64,000 bases of DNA from an uncultured Acidimicrobiales bacterium (GTDB taxonomy: Bacteria; Actinomycetota; Acidimicrobiia; Acidimicrobiales; SZUA-35). The translations under genes and the position numbers were made by a program. Every line of letters starts with the position of its first letter. Position 1 is the first letter of the stretch. The notes under the pieces were generated by a model. It worked only from the letters and a program-made list of their open reading frames with translations, did not search any database and was not told where the DNA came from. Shown here piece after piece: positions 18,094-27,018 of the stretch. The stretch spans positions 372,001 to 436,000 of the forward strand of contig CALAJV010000010.1 of assembly GCA_937922805.1 (NCBI GenBank), read 5' to 3'.

Positions 18094-19470
18094 GTGAAAC
18101 TATCAAAACGACTTCTGTCGTTGCTTAGTCTTCTCTTTGCCTTCTCACTAGTAGCAGCTGCTTGCGGCGATGCTGATGTAGAGGTTGAAGTTGGATCTGA
18201 GGACGACACTGAAGAGTCAACTGACGACGAATCATCTGATGATGATGAAGCGATGGAAGACGATGAAGCCATGGAAGACGACGAAGCAATGGAAGACGGA
18301 GCCGCTGTTGGCTCTGTGACCGTTGCTGCCGGCGACGCCATCCAGATTCGTTCTCTGAACGCAATCACTGGCGACGTAGCCTTCCTCGGTATTCCTAACC
18401 AGCGAGCAGTTGAAGCTGCTATCACTGACTTCGGTCAAATCGAAGGCTTCGACGTAGACATGGGCGAAGGTCTTGACGATCTTTGTTCTGCTGACGGTGG
18501 CCAAGCTGCTGCTCAGACCATCGTTGCTGACGAGCAGGTTCTAGGTGTAATCGGTACCTCATGTTCAGGTGCAGCTACCGCTGCCGCTCCTCTCATTGCA
18601 GAGGCTGGCATGGTAATGATTTCACCATCGAACACTTCTCCAGCACTTACTTCTGACCTTGCTGGCACCGCTGGCGAGAACTACAACGAAGGCTACTACC
18701 GAACAGCTCACAACGACCTGTTCCAAGGTGCTGCTATGGCTTCTTTCGTGTTTGAAGAGCTCGGTCTCACGACCGCTGCTGCCATTCACGATGGCGATCC
18801 ATACACCCAGGGTCTCGCACAAGCTTTCTCGGATGCATTCGAGGAACTTGGTGGAGAGATGGTTGGCTTTACCGCTGTAAACAAAGAAGACACCGACATG
18901 GTGCCTGTACTTACTGAAGTTGCTGCTGGTACCCCAGAAGCACTCTTCTTCCCAATCTTCCAGCCTGCAGGCGACTTCATCGCTGAGCAAGCTCCTGGCG
19001 TTTCTGGCATGGAGAGCACCGTTCTTCTTGCTGCTGACGGCCTATTGGTTGATGGGTTCCTAGAGCTCGAGCAGACCGAGGGAATGTACTTCTCAGGTCC
19101 TGACGTTCGATTCGGTGAGAACAAGAACGCTTCTACCGGTGTAACCGCTGATGAATTCCTCGCTTCTTACGAAGCAGAGCACGGCGAAGCACCAGCTGCA
19201 GCGTTCTGGGGTCACGCATACGATGCGACCACCATGCTGCTTGAGGCAATCAAAGCATCAGCTACCGCTGATGGCGACAGCCTGGTCATCGACCGAGCTG
19301 GCGTTCGCACCTTCCTTGATGGAATCAGCGGCTACGACGGTCTAACCGGAACCATCTCTTGTGATGAGTTCGGCGACTGCGGCTCAGGTAAAATCACGAT
19401 CATCGAGCACACCAGTGCTGCCGATATCGAAGCTTCTAAGGCGAACGTAGTCTTCGACTTCGCTCCCTAA
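18094..19470 (+). CDS. livK: Branched-chain amino acid ABC transporter substrate-binding lipoprotein
   Basis: This is the substrate-binding lipoprotein of the importer. The start is taken as GTG at 18094, after AAAGGGG; ATG at 18079 is an alternative. The signal peptide KLSKRLLSLLSLLFAFSL ends in lipobox VAAAC, so the mature protein is lipid-anchored outside the membrane. A very acidic linker of about 40 residues (Asp/Glu plus three DDEAME repeats) tethers a periplasmic-binding-protein type I domain (ITGDVAFLGIPNQRAVEAA, VLGVIGTSCSGAATAAAPLI, MISPSNTSPALT, EGYYRTAHND, ALFFPIFQPAGDFI). This matches the LivK/amide-urea binding family; Leu/Ile/Val or another amide or amino acid is plausible. It is first in an operon, with a strong terminator directly after it. 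Codon use looks optimised for high expression. Confidence 0.92.
   Translation: MKLSKRLLSLLSLLFAFSLVAAACGDADVEVEVGSEDDTEESTDDESSDDDEAMEDDEAMEDDEAMEDGAAVGSVTVAAGDAIQIRSLNAITGDVAFLGIPNQRAVEAAITDFGQIEGFDVDMGEGLDDLCSADGGQAAAQTIVADEQVLGVIGTSCSGAATAAAPLIAEAGMVMISPSNTSPALTSDLAGTAGENYNEGYYRTAHNDLFQGAAMASFVFEELGLTTAAAIHDGDPYTQGLAQAFSDAFEELGGEMVGFTAVNKEDTDMVPVLTEVAAGTPEALFFPIFQPAGDFIAEQAPGVSGMESTVLLAADGLLVDGFLELEQTEGMYFSGPDVRFGENKNASTGVTADEFLASYEAEHGEAPAAAFWGHAYDATTMLLEAIKASATADGDSLVIDRAGVRTFLDGISGYDGLTGTISCDEFGDCGSGKITIIEHTSAADIEASKANVVFDFAP
18241..18294 (+). repeat. Three 18-bp in-frame repeats coding the acidic DDEAME linker
   Basis: Units 18241-18258, 18259-18276 and 18277-18294 differ only at third-codon positions. 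They code DDEAME three times in the linker between the lipobox and the binding domain of livK. Confidence 0.9.
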
Positions 19471-19492
19471 GTAGTACGTAAAAAGTAATCCA

Positions 19493-19535
19493 CCCACCCC
19501 TGGCAGCACTAACGTGCCTCCAGGGGTGGGTTTTT
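19493..19535 (+). terminator. Strong intrinsic terminator after livK
   Basis: CCCACCCCTGG (19493-19503) pairs with CCAGGGGTGGG (19520-19530), an 11-bp GC-rich stem, followed directly by TTTTT. Its place between livK and livH would raise binding-protein mRNA over permease mRNA. Confidence 0.92.
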
Positions 19536-19585
19536 GTTCGGGCAGGTGCCCGGGGGGTGTAGCGGAATGCATCCAGGGGCCACTC

Positions 19586-19627
19586 GAAGTGGTCACAAAG
19601 AAGTGGTCACAAAGATGTGGTCACATA
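19586..19627 (+). repeat. Three tandem 14-bp direct repeats upstream of livH
   Basis: GAAGTGGTCACAAA occurs at 19586-19599 and 19600-19613 without mismatch, then as GATGTGGTCACATA at 19614-19627. The core GTGGTCAC is a GTG-N2-CAC near-dyad. The array is non-coding and lies between the livK terminator and the livH start, where a regulator or RNA-level control site would sit. The first unit also forms a hairpin with the preceding GCCACT. Confidence 0.85.
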
Positions 19628-19677
19628 ACATAAATAACATCACGTGTATTCATACGTCATGAAGGGTGTGGGAAATC

Positions 19678-20805
19678 TTGACAGCGGCAACAAGATCGAA
19701 GACGGGGAAGGGCAAGACCAACGTTGATCGGTTCTTGACTCTGCTCCGCGTGCTCCTAATAGGGCTTCTAGTAATTGGTTTCCTGGCGTTTATCGCCCAG
19801 CAGATCAATCCACAGAATGCCTTTGCACAAAGAGTCAATCCTGATGCGACCGGTCTCACCGCCGCTCAGTTCAAAGGCTTGTTAGTAACCGGCCTTTCGC
19901 AAGGCGCCATGTACGGACTGATAGCCCTGGGCTACTCGATGGTCTACGGCGTCCTTGGCTTCATTAACTTCGCCCACGGCGAGGTTTTCATGCTCGGAGC
20001 GTTCTCTGGGTTTATAACTTCCTCAAAATTATTCGAGGCCGGAGCATGGGAAGCAAATTTCATCCTGTCGCTTCTGCTCGTGGTATTGATCTCGATCATC
20101 GTCTCCACCGGAGCAGCGGTCATCATGGAGCGAGTGGCGTATCGGCCGCTACGAGGCTCACCTCGCCTCATTCCGTTGATCACCTCGATTGGTGTTTCGT
20201 TCTTCATTCAAAACGCCGTTATTCTCCTGTTTGGACCAGGCGCAAAGGGTTACCCTCGCCTGCCAGAGTGGCTTACAGAAAAGCGCTCAATTCTCACCTT
20301 CGAGATTGAAGGAACCAAGATCCTGGTTCTCATCGTTGCTGCCGTTTCAATGGCAAGCCTGTGGTGGTTCGTAGAGCGAACCAAGACTGGTAAAGCGATG
20401 CGAGCTGTCGCCGAAGACAAAGAAATCGCATCGTTGATGGGCATCAACGTGAACCGCACCATCGTCACCACCTTTGCTGTCGGTGGCGCAATGGCCGGTG
20501 TGGCTGGCATCTTGTGGGGAATCTTGTTCCGCAGCGTCATCGCGACCAGCGGCTTCCTTCCTGGTATCAAGGCCTTTACCGCAGCAGTAATCGGCGGCAT
20601 CGGAAACCTCGGTGGCGCAATGGCTGGCGGTATTTCGCTAGGAACAGCAGAGTCGCTGCTCCCCCTAATGATTCTTGAACCCCTCGGGGTTAACGGTGTT
20701 TCGCAGCTACGCGACGCCATTGCCTTCCTGCTACTAATCCTTGTGCTGCTAATCAAGCCAACTGGCCTCTTTGGCGAGAAACTGTCAGGAGATGATCGAG
20801 CATGA
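19678..20805 (+). CDS. livH: Branched-chain amino acid ABC transporter permease LivH
   Basis: This is one of the two membrane subunits of the importer. It has a long N-terminal helix segment (TLLRVLLIGLLVIGFLAFIA), then the LivH core: GLSQGAMYGLIALGYSMVYG, INFAHGEVFMLGAF, RVAYRPLRGSPRLIPLITSI, AVAEDKEIASLMGINV and GIGNLGGAMAGG. About eight membrane helices are visible, with the EAA-like cytoplasmic loop around AVAEDKEIASLMGI. The chosen start is TTG at 19678, giving MTAATRSK, after GGGAAA; GTG at 19666 is an alternative. The stop overlaps livM by ATGA. It is a little longer than typical LivH because of the N-terminal addition. Confidence 0.93.
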   Translation: MTAATRSKTGKGKTNVDRFLTLLRVLLIGLLVIGFLAFIAQQINPQNAFAQRVNPDATGLTAAQFKGLLVTGLSQGAMYGLIALGYSMVYGVLGFINFAHGEVFMLGAFSGFITSSKLFEAGAWEANFILSLLLVVLISIIVSTGAAVIMERVAYRPLRGSPRLIPLITSIGVSFFIQNAVILLFGPGAKGYPRLPEWLTEKRSILTFEIEGTKILVLIVAAVSMASLWWFVERTKTGKAMRAVAEDKEIASLMGINVNRTIVTTFAVGGAMAGVAGILWGILFRSVIATSGFLPGIKAFTAAVIGGIGNLGGAMAGGISLGTAESLLPLMILEPLGVNGVSQLRDAIAFLLLILVLLIKPTGLFGEKLSGDDRA

Positions 20806-22661
20806 CCGCAGCTACTCAACCAAATGAATATGTTGCCGACGAACCGACGATTTTGCCCGGTAAGGCACCTCTCGATCAAGACTGGGCCGATGTAGCTAAG
20901 TGGGGCGCAATTGGCGCCTCAACCATGATTTTCGTGGTCTTGTCCGGGATGCTTACTGGCCTCGACAGCAGGCTTGTTATCGAGAGAGTCTTTAGCCTTG
21001 GCTACCTGGCCGTTGTCTGGGTTCCGCTAACGCTCGGCTTTCTGGTAGCTCGAGAAGAAGTACTCGAAGGTATGGCTAGCCATGCCAAGGGTGCGAATGA
21101 AGTTGTTTCCGGCGGAATTGTCGGCGCCTTAAGCGGTGCTGGCTTATCGCTGTTGATCCTGTTGATGGATTCGTTCGACTTGCGAGATCCGCTGGTGAAC
21201 TGGAGCGACAAGACCCTCGGTCTTCTTCAGTTCAGCGAAGATTCGTTCTTCGGAATTGTGATGTGGGCCGTTATTGGACTGCTCCTTGGAGCGATCGGTG
21301 CCGGACTACATCTTCTAACGCCTGATATGCGACGTTTGGTCAAGATCATGGTCGTGACCGTGCTCTTTGTCTCGGTGTTCGAAACCTTCTTGACCGACTT
21401 GTTTAAGGGCTTCGGTTTAGTCTTCATCACCGACTTCCTCTACGCAGCACGCGGTGGCTTGACCATCATCAGCACAATCGTGCTTGCAATCGTTGCTGGG
21501 CTGGTCGCATTCTTTGGCAAAGGCCGAGTCAAGCAGGCTCAAACCAGAATAAATGCTGGCGCCGTCGAAGGTGGCGGTCGGACCAAGGCCAATATCGCCA
21601 TGTTCGTCATCGGTGGTCTGCTGTTAGTGATTCTTCCAATCTTCACTGGCAAGATCACGAACGAGCTGTTGGCCAACGTAGGCATCTTCTTGTTGCTGGC
21701 CCTTGGCCTAAACATCGTAGTTGGCCTAGCCGGAATTCTTGACCTTGGCTATGTGGCCTTCTTTGCTGCTGGCAGTTACACCACAGCAATTCTGACGTCG
21801 CCTAATTCACCGGGCTGGTCTCCAGAGCTTCCGTGGTGGGTTGCCCTTATCGTTACTATCGGGGTCGCAGCGCTGGCTGGTCTGTTGATCGGAGCGCCTG
21901 TTATTCGTATGAGGGGCGACTACCTAGCGATCGTGACGCTCGGGTTTGGTGAGATTATTCGCCTTCTGTTCCTCTCCGATTGGTTATCGCCATGGTTCGG
22001 CGGAGCGCAAGGCATTACCAACATCCCGCCCGCCGACTTCGGTTTCTTTGAAGTAAAAGGAACCGACCCAAGGTCGGTCTTCTATCTAGTTCTTGCCTTG
22101 TCGGCGATTGCTATCTACGTCTCGTGGCGGCTTGAGCGGTCCCGAATGGGTCGAGCATGGATGGCTATTCGCGAAGATGAAAGCGTGGCCGAAGCCATGG
22201 GCATCAACACCGTAAACGTAAAGCTGATGGCTTTCGTTGTCGGTGCGGTACTGGCATCGTTCGCTGGAGCGGTATTCTCGGCCAAGGTTGGCTCAGTATT
22301 CCCATCTAGCTTCTTGATCCTGGTCTCTATCATCATCTTGGTAGTGGTCATCGTGGGCGGCATGGGGAACATCCCCGGCGTTATTGTCGGTGCGGTCGTC
22401 CTAATCGGCGTGCTTGGCGGTCCGAAGCAGCCTGGTCTGCTCCAGGAATTCTCCGAGTACAAGCTGCTGATCTACGGTGCACTGTTGATCTTCATGATGT
22501 TGACAAAGCCGGAAGGTCTTGTTCCGAACGCTCGACGTACTAGGGAGCTTCACCAAGATGAATTCCTCCAGGACGCTTGGCTGCGTAAGCAAGTAGATGA
22601 AGATGAGGAAGCATCAGAAGCCGAACTAGGCGACGGCCCAACTGCAGGAGCGCCAGCATGA
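20802..22661 (+). CDS. livM: Branched-chain amino acid ABC transporter permease LivM with long N-terminal membrane extension
   Basis: Of 619 aa, the C-terminal 350 match LivM: ANVGIFLLLALGLNIVVGLA, ILDLGYVAFFAAGSYT, GAPVIRMRGDYLAIVTLGFG, RMGRAWMAIREDESVAEAMG (EAA-like loop) and IIILVVVIVGGMGNIPGV. The N-terminal 260 residues add about six further hydrophobic segments that usual LivM proteins (about 330-430 aa) lack. The C-terminus is an acidic cytoplasmic tail (DEDEEASEAE). The start ATG at 20802 overlaps the livH stop, and the end overlaps livG in the same way, so translation is coupled. Confidence 0.92.
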   Translation: MTAATQPNEYVADEPTILPGKAPLDQDWADVAKWGAIGASTMIFVVLSGMLTGLDSRLVIERVFSLGYLAVVWVPLTLGFLVAREEVLEGMASHAKGANEVVSGGIVGALSGAGLSLLILLMDSFDLRDPLVNWSDKTLGLLQFSEDSFFGIVMWAVIGLLLGAIGAGLHLLTPDMRRLVKIMVVTVLFVSVFETFLTDLFKGFGLVFITDFLYAARGGLTIISTIVLAIVAGLVAFFGKGRVKQAQTRINAGAVEGGGRTKANIAMFVIGGLLLVILPIFTGKITNELLANVGIFLLLALGLNIVVGLAGILDLGYVAFFAAGSYTTAILTSPNSPGWSPELPWWVALIVTIGVAALAGLLIGAPVIRMRGDYLAIVTLGFGEIIRLLFLSDWLSPWFGGAQGITNIPPADFGFFEVKGTDPRSVFYLVLALSAIAIYVSWRLERSRMGRAWMAIREDESVAEAMGINTVNVKLMAFVVGAVLASFAGAVFSAKVGSVFPSSFLILVSIIILVVVIVGGMGNIPGVIVGAVVLIGVLGGPKQPGLLQEFSEYKLLIYGALLIFMMLTKPEGLVPNARRTRELHQDEFLQDAWLRKQVDEDEEASEAELGDGPTAGAPA

Positions 22662-23467
22662 GCAGACTTCTTGAAATTGAAGACCTAAGCGTCACCTTTG
22701 GTGGCCTCCACGCCCTAAACAATTTGAACTTCCATGTCGATGAAGGGGAGATCGTAAGTGTTATCGGCCCGAACGGTGCCGGTAAAACGACCTTCTTCAA
22801 CCTCATCTCGGGCATGGTTAACCCTTCGGCCGGCGACATCCGGTTCAAGGGCGACTCTATTGTCGGGTTTGACCCCAATCAGGTGACTGCACTCGGCATT
22901 GCCCGAACGTTCCAAAACGTTCGACTGTTTGCCAACATGACGATCCTAGAAAACGTGATGGTCTCTCAGCATTGTCGGACCAAGCAGGGTCTGTTTGGGG
23001 CACTGTTCCAAACTCCCGGCTTCAAGAAAGAGGAAGTCGAGATTCGGGAGCACGCTGAGAAAGTCTTAGGCTTCTTCGGTTCCCGTCTTGTCGGTTACCG
23101 TCTAGAGCAGCCTGCTTCGGTACTGTCGTACGCTAACCGGCGTCGTCTGGAGATAGCTCGAGCGATGGCAACCAAGCCAGAGCTGATTCTGTTGGATGAG
23201 CCAGTTGCTGGTATGAATCCAAAGGAATCGGCTGAGCTAACTGGCCTTATCGGTCGGCTACGTTCCGAATGGGGCTTCACTGTAGTAATGATCGAGCATG
23301 ACATGAATGTTGTGCGCGATGTATCCGACCGAGTGGTTTGCCTTGATCACGGCGAGCCAATCGCTGCTGGATCGTTCGAGGAAGTTTCAACCAACCCAGA
23401 GGTTGTCGAGGCGTATCTCGGTCGTCCAATCGAAAAATCCCGCGAAACCGATGGAGCGGCAACATGA
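22658..23467 (+). CDS. livG: Branched-chain amino acid ABC transporter ATP-binding protein LivG
   Basis: The 269-aa ATPase has Walker A GPNGAGKTTFF near residue 33, Q-loop ARTFQNVRLFANMT, the LivG-type signature VLSYANRRRLEIARAM and Walker B LILLDEPVAGMN, then the switch His in IEHDM. The atypical LSY...RR signature and the C-terminal helix (PEVVEAYLG) are characteristic of LivG. It powers the importer together with LivF. It overlaps livM and livF by 4 bp each. Confidence 0.95.
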   Translation: MSRLLEIEDLSVTFGGLHALNNLNFHVDEGEIVSVIGPNGAGKTTFFNLISGMVNPSAGDIRFKGDSIVGFDPNQVTALGIARTFQNVRLFANMTILENVMVSQHCRTKQGLFGALFQTPGFKKEEVEIREHAEKVLGFFGSRLVGYRLEQPASVLSYANRRRLEIARAMATKPELILLDEPVAGMNPKESAELTGLIGRLRSEWGFTVVMIEHDMNVVRDVSDRVVCLDHGEPIAAGSFEEVSTNPEVVEAYLGRPIEKSRETDGAAT

Positions 23468-24204
23468 GCGAAGACACACGAACTCCTCTTCTAGAGTTCC
23501 GCGATATCAACACCCACTACGGTGCGGTTCATATTCTCAAAGACGTGAACCTTGCGATTTACCCCGGTGAGCTCGTTTGCCTTCTTGGCGGCAACGCTTC
23601 AGGTAAGTCAACTACGCTAAAGACCCTGCTCGGTATGGTTACCCCCACTACCGGCGACGTGGTTCTTGACGGCGAAGTGGTAACCAACCAACCCACCAGC
23701 TATCGGGTTGAGCGGGGAATCACCATGGTTCCTGAGAACCGACGCTTGTTCAAACGGCTGTCGGTGAAAGAGAACCTCGAACTTGGCGCTTACCTTCGGA
23801 AAGACAAAGACGGTATGGCCAGCGACATGGAGCGCATCTTCGAGATGTTCCCACGAGTCAAGGAACGCCTGAACCAAAAGTCGGGCACCCTTTCTGGTGG
23901 CGAGCAGCAGATGGTAGCCATGGGTCGAGCGTTGATGTCTCGACCTCGAGTTCTGTTGATGGATGAGCCATCAATGGGGTTGGCGCCTGCTTTAGTCCAG
24001 ACCAACTTTGAGCTCATCCAACAGATTCACGCCGATGGTGTGGCTATCTTTATGGTTGAGCAGAACGCCAACATGGCGCTGTCTATTGCCGACCGAGGCT
24101 GGGTTCTTCAGACCGGCCGAGTGGTACTAGACGACACCGCAGATGCGCTGCTAGTTCATCCCGAACTTCGGGCTTCGTACCTGGGTGACGCTGGCGGTCA
24201 CTAG
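23464..24204 (+). CDS. livF: Branched-chain amino acid ABC transporter ATP-binding protein LivF
   Basis: The 246-aa ATPase has Walker A GGNASGKSTTLK, PENRRLFKRLSVKENL, signature TLSGGEQQMVAMGRALMSRP, Walker B VLLMDEPSMGLAP and switch VEQNA with the LivF-type EQN in place of EHD. It ends with the LivF helix LRASYLG. It is the last gene of the liv operon, followed by two hairpins. Confidence 0.95.
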   Translation: MSEDTRTPLLEFRDINTHYGAVHILKDVNLAIYPGELVCLLGGNASGKSTTLKTLLGMVTPTTGDVVLDGEVVTNQPTSYRVERGITMVPENRRLFKRLSVKENLELGAYLRKDKDGMASDMERIFEMFPRVKERLNQKSGTLSGGEQQMVAMGRALMSRPRVLLMDEPSMGLAPALVQTNFELIQQIHADGVAIFMVEQNANMALSIADRGWVLQTGRVVLDDTADALLVHPELRASYLGDAGGH

Positions 24205-24217
24205 TAATTGCATACTC

Positions 24218-24247
24218 CTGTGGCGATTTGGTTTCATTTCGCCACAG
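24218..24247 (+). terminator. Possible terminator or RNA hairpin after livF
   Basis: CTGTGGCGA (24218-24226) pairs with TCGCCACAG (24239-24247) over a 12-base loop. No clear U tract follows, so its strength as a terminator is doubtful. It may instead protect the 3' end. Confidence 0.5.
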
Positions 24248-24292
24248 AAATTCGGCACTGTTTGAGCCATTGTTGTCGAAAATGTTGTTGAA

Positions 24293-24327
24293 GAAAGGCC
24301 AAGGGTCGTCGCCCTTGGCCTTTCTGT
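24293..24327 (+). terminator. Long-stem terminator between livF and the polar amino acid binding protein gene
   Basis: GAAAGGCCAAGGG (24293-24305) and CCCTTGGCCTTTC (24312-24324) form a perfect 13-bp stem with a 6-base loop, followed by TGTTAT. It most likely ends the liv transcript. Confidence 0.75.
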
Positions 24328-24368
24328 TATCCTCGTTCATTGGTTGACTAAACGGGGAGAAACAAACC

Positions 24369-25187
24369 ATGAAGAAATTGCTTCGAATGGCGGCATTGTT
24401 GCTGGCAGTTTCGTTGGCAGCAGCGGCGTGCGGCTCAGACACTGAGAGTAGCTCTGGTGAAGCTAGCGGAAATGACCTCGGCGGACGGGAAATTACCGTC
24501 GCCGTCGAGAATGCTTACCTGCCGTTCAACTACATTGACGCTGAAACCGGCGAGCCTGGTGGCTGGGACTACGCCGCTTTGGCCGAAATTTGCGAGCGAC
24601 TCAACTGCGTTCCTAAGTATGAGACCTTCGATTGGGACCCAATGATCCAAGCGGTCTCCGACGGTCAGTTCGACCTGGCCGCTGATGGCATTACCATTAC
24701 CGAAGAGCGAGCGGAAGTAGTCGACTTCTCTGATGGTTACATAAACATAGATCAGCGAATCTTGGTTGGTGCCGACAACTCAGACATCGACGGCGCCGAT
24801 GCGCTGAAAGCGTCAGACTGTACGGTGGCCACCCAAAGCGGAACCACTAACTACGACACGGCGATTGAGCTGGTAGGCGAAGGTCGAGTTAGTCCGGTTG
24901 ATGAATTTGGTTTCGCTATTCAAGCAGTGATCGCTGGTGACGCCTGTGCAGTCATCATCGATGAAACTGCTGGTCAAGGATACGTTGGCGAGAATGCTGA
25001 TGATTTGAAGTTGGTTGGTGACTCGCTTTCATCTGACGAGCTTGGCTTCATCTTCCCTAAGGGTTCTGAGTTGGTCGGACCATTCAATCAGGCGATTGCC
25101 GACATGAAAGCTGATGGAACGATGGAGGAACTGGGTAAGGAGTACTTCTCTGACGCCTTCACCATCACCTACGACGACATCAGCTAA
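24369..25187 (+). CDS. Polar amino acid ABC transporter substrate-binding lipoprotein (SBP family 3)
   Basis: The 272-aa protein has signal peptide KKLLRMAALLLAVSL with lipobox AAAAC, then the family 3 binding-protein fold: REITVAVENAYLPFNYID, GWDYAALAEICERLN, DWDPMIQAVSDGQFDLAADG, ITITEERAEVVDFS and VATQSGTTNYDTAIELV. It delivers an amino acid or an opine-like compound to the permease encoded downstream. The ATG follows GGGGAGA. A strong terminator separates it from the permease gene, the usual way to overproduce the binding protein. Confidence 0.92.
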   Translation: MKKLLRMAALLLAVSLAAAACGSDTESSSGEASGNDLGGREITVAVENAYLPFNYIDAETGEPGGWDYAALAEICERLNCVPKYETFDWDPMIQAVSDGQFDLAADGITITEERAEVVDFSDGYINIDQRILVGADNSDIDGADALKASDCTVATQSGTTNYDTAIELVGEGRVSPVDEFGFAIQAVIAGDACAVIIDETAGQGYVGENADDLKLVGDSLSSDELGFIFPKGSELVGPFNQAIADMKADGTMEELGKEYFSDAFTITYDDIS

Positions 25188-25228
25188 CTGATTGACGTGA
25201 GGTCGATCTAATAGCGGCCTATCTACGG

Positions 25229-25271
25229 GCTGTCCGCTGCTTTTAAACGAGCAGCGGACAGCGCCATTTTT
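25229..25271 (+). terminator. Intrinsic terminator/attenuator between binding protein and permease genes
   Basis: GCTGTCCGCTGC (25229-25240) pairs perfectly with GCAGCGGACAGC (25251-25262), a 12-bp stem with a 10-base loop, followed by GCCATTTTT. Partial read-through would supply the permease genes. Confidence 0.88.
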
Positions 25272-25290
25272 GGTGAGAGGAACGAACGAT

Positions 25291-26136
25291 ATGGATCCAT
25301 TCTCAGCGGCCAGCCCAGATGTATCGGATCAACCACGGCCTGATTTTCCCGAGGCCAAACAAAGGCGCACCGACACTGACCGATGGTGGGAATCGTTTCC
25401 GTGGTGGATGTTCCTGGTCGGGTCACTAGTCGTGGTTCTGTTGGCGTTAGTGGTCTTCAACGAAGATTACCGAGCGGCTTGGTCCGCGATATTTCCTGGC
25501 ATTTACTTCACGATTAGTGCAACCTTCTCTGCGTTCGCCATTGCCACGGTTCTAGGTTTGCTAGCTGGGATGGGGCAACTTTCTCAGAATGTTGTTTTCA
25601 AAAATCTGGCCCGAGCCTATATCGAGATTATTCGCGGCATTCCGATGATTGTCTTGATTTTCGTCGTTGCTTTAGTAGTGGTGCCTGATATTTCAAAAGC
25701 ACTTGGCGTGCCAAACTCGGTTCCGACGTTTTGGCGAGCGGTCATCGCCTTGGCGCTGATTTATGGCGCCTACATCGCCGAGATTTTTCGCGGTGGAATC
25801 CAGTCAGTTCCGATTGGGCAAGTCGAAGCCGGACGATCGTTGGGTCTTTCGAAACGAAGTACCACATGGTCAATTGTCTTACCGCAGGCGATGCGGTCGA
25901 TATTGCCGCCTCTTGGCAACGACTTCATTGCCATTCTCAAAGACACCTCGCTACTGTCTGTTCTCGGTGTTTTGGAGCTCACCCGTAACGCCCGCCAGTT
26001 CAACGCCAGTACGTTCAAAATCAAGGCCGGATTTTACACGATGTGTTTTGTCTATCTGGTACTTGTTCTGGCTCTATCAGCGTTCATGAGATGGTTCGAA
26101 GCAAAGATGAGTCCTGAGCGGGAGGGGGAGCGATGA
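25291..26136 (+). CDS. Polar amino acid ABC transporter permease
   Basis: The 281-aa membrane protein has the HisMQ-type core: [34 protein letters not shown] and [18 protein letters not shown], with the EAA loop [15 protein letters not shown]...[17 protein letters not shown]. It has about six membrane segments. The ATG at 25291 is preceded by GAGAGG; a TTG/GTG pair at 25270-25275 would place the start inside the terminator and is less likely. The single permease may act as a homodimer. It overlaps the ATPase gene by ATGA. Confidence 0.92.
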   Translation: MDPFSAASPDVSDQPRPDFPEAKQRRTDTDRWWESFPWWMFLVGSLVVVLLALVVFNEDYRAAWSAIFPGIYFTISATFSAFAIATVLGLLAGMGQLSQNVVFKNLARAYIEIIRGIPMIVLIFVVALVVVPDISKALGVPNSVPTFWRAVIALALIYGAYIAEIFRGGIQSVPIGQVEAGRSLGLSKRSTTWSIVLPQAMRSILPPLGNDFIAILKDTSLLSVLGVLELTRNARQFNASTFKIKAGFYTMCFVYLVLVLALSAFMRWFEAKMSPEREGER

Positions 26137-26870
26137 AGATCGTCGAAGTTCGAGGTTTAACCAAGACGTTCAACGAAACTATCCATGCTGTGCGCGGTGT
26201 GGATCTCTCGGTAGCGCAAGGTGAAGTAGTGGTGATTGTCGGCCCAAGCGGCTGTGGTAAATCAACGATCTTGCGGTGCATCAACCTTCTCGAAACCCCG
26301 ACCGCTGGTGATGTTTGGATTAACGGGGTCAATCTCGTCGACGACGAAACTGATCTTGATTTAGTCCGAGCCGAGGTCGGCATGGTATTCCAGCAGTTCA
26401 ACCTCTTTCCTCACTTGACGGTGCTACGAAACGTCACGCTGGCTCAAATGAAAGTTCGAGGTCGCACCCAAGAAAAGGCAGAGTCGGTAGCGCTGGCGCA
26501 ACTTGAACGGGTTGGCATTCCCGACAAAGCGAATGCCTACCCTCGACAGCTATCAGGGGGACAGCAGCAGCGAGTCGCTATCGCCCGGGCTTTGGCCATG
26601 GACCCCAAGGTCATGTTATTTGACGAGCCAACTTCGGCTCTCGACCCGGAAATGATCAAAGAAGTTCTTGACGTGATGCGAGATCTGGCGGCAGACGGGA
26701 TGACCATGATCGTAGTGACCCATGAGATGGGGTTCGCCAGGGCAGCTGCATCTCGCGTCGGGTTTGTTGATGAAGGCAAGATTGTCGAAATCGGAACACC
26801 AGCAGAAGTATTCGATAATCCTCAACAAGAACGAACCCAATTGTTCCTAAATCAAGTCTTACATCACTAG
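26133..26870 (+). CDS. Polar amino acid ABC transporter ATP-binding protein (GlnQ type)
   Basis: The 245-aa ATPase has Walker [16 protein letters not shown], the Q-loop [15 protein letters not shown], signature [20 protein letters not shown], Walker [16 protein letters not shown], switch VTHEMGFA and the terminal [15 protein letters not shown] typical of GlnQ/HisP proteins. It energises the importer formed with the preceding permease and lipoprotein. A weak hairpin (ACATCA...TGATGT, 26873-26887) follows. Confidence 0.95.
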   Translation: MKIVEVRGLTKTFNETIHAVRGVDLSVAQGEVVVIVGPSGCGKSTILRCINLLETPTAGDVWINGVNLVDDETDLDLVRAEVGMVFQQFNLFPHLTVLRNVTLAQMKVRGRTQEKAESVALAQLERVGIPDKANAYPRQLSGGQQQRVAIARALAMDPKVMLFDEPTSALDPEMIKEVLDVMRDLAADGMTMIVVTHEMGFARAAASRVGFVDEGKIVEIGTPAEVFDNPQQERTQLFLNQVLHH

Positions 26871-27018
26871 GTACATCACTTTGATGTCAAGGTTGGTAAA
26901 ATTTGTTTCCCCATGTACGTACAACGAGCGTCTCGGACCGAGATCCGGTAGTTCTGTTGCTTGAACAGACTTGACTCAGGTCTGGGTTCGAAGGATCGGT
27001 CGTTTATACTTGGTGATA

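Noticed and set aside
26873..26887. Intrinsic terminator after the GlnQ-type gene
   Set aside because: Only a 6-bp stem and no T tract, so it is not claimed as a separate feature.
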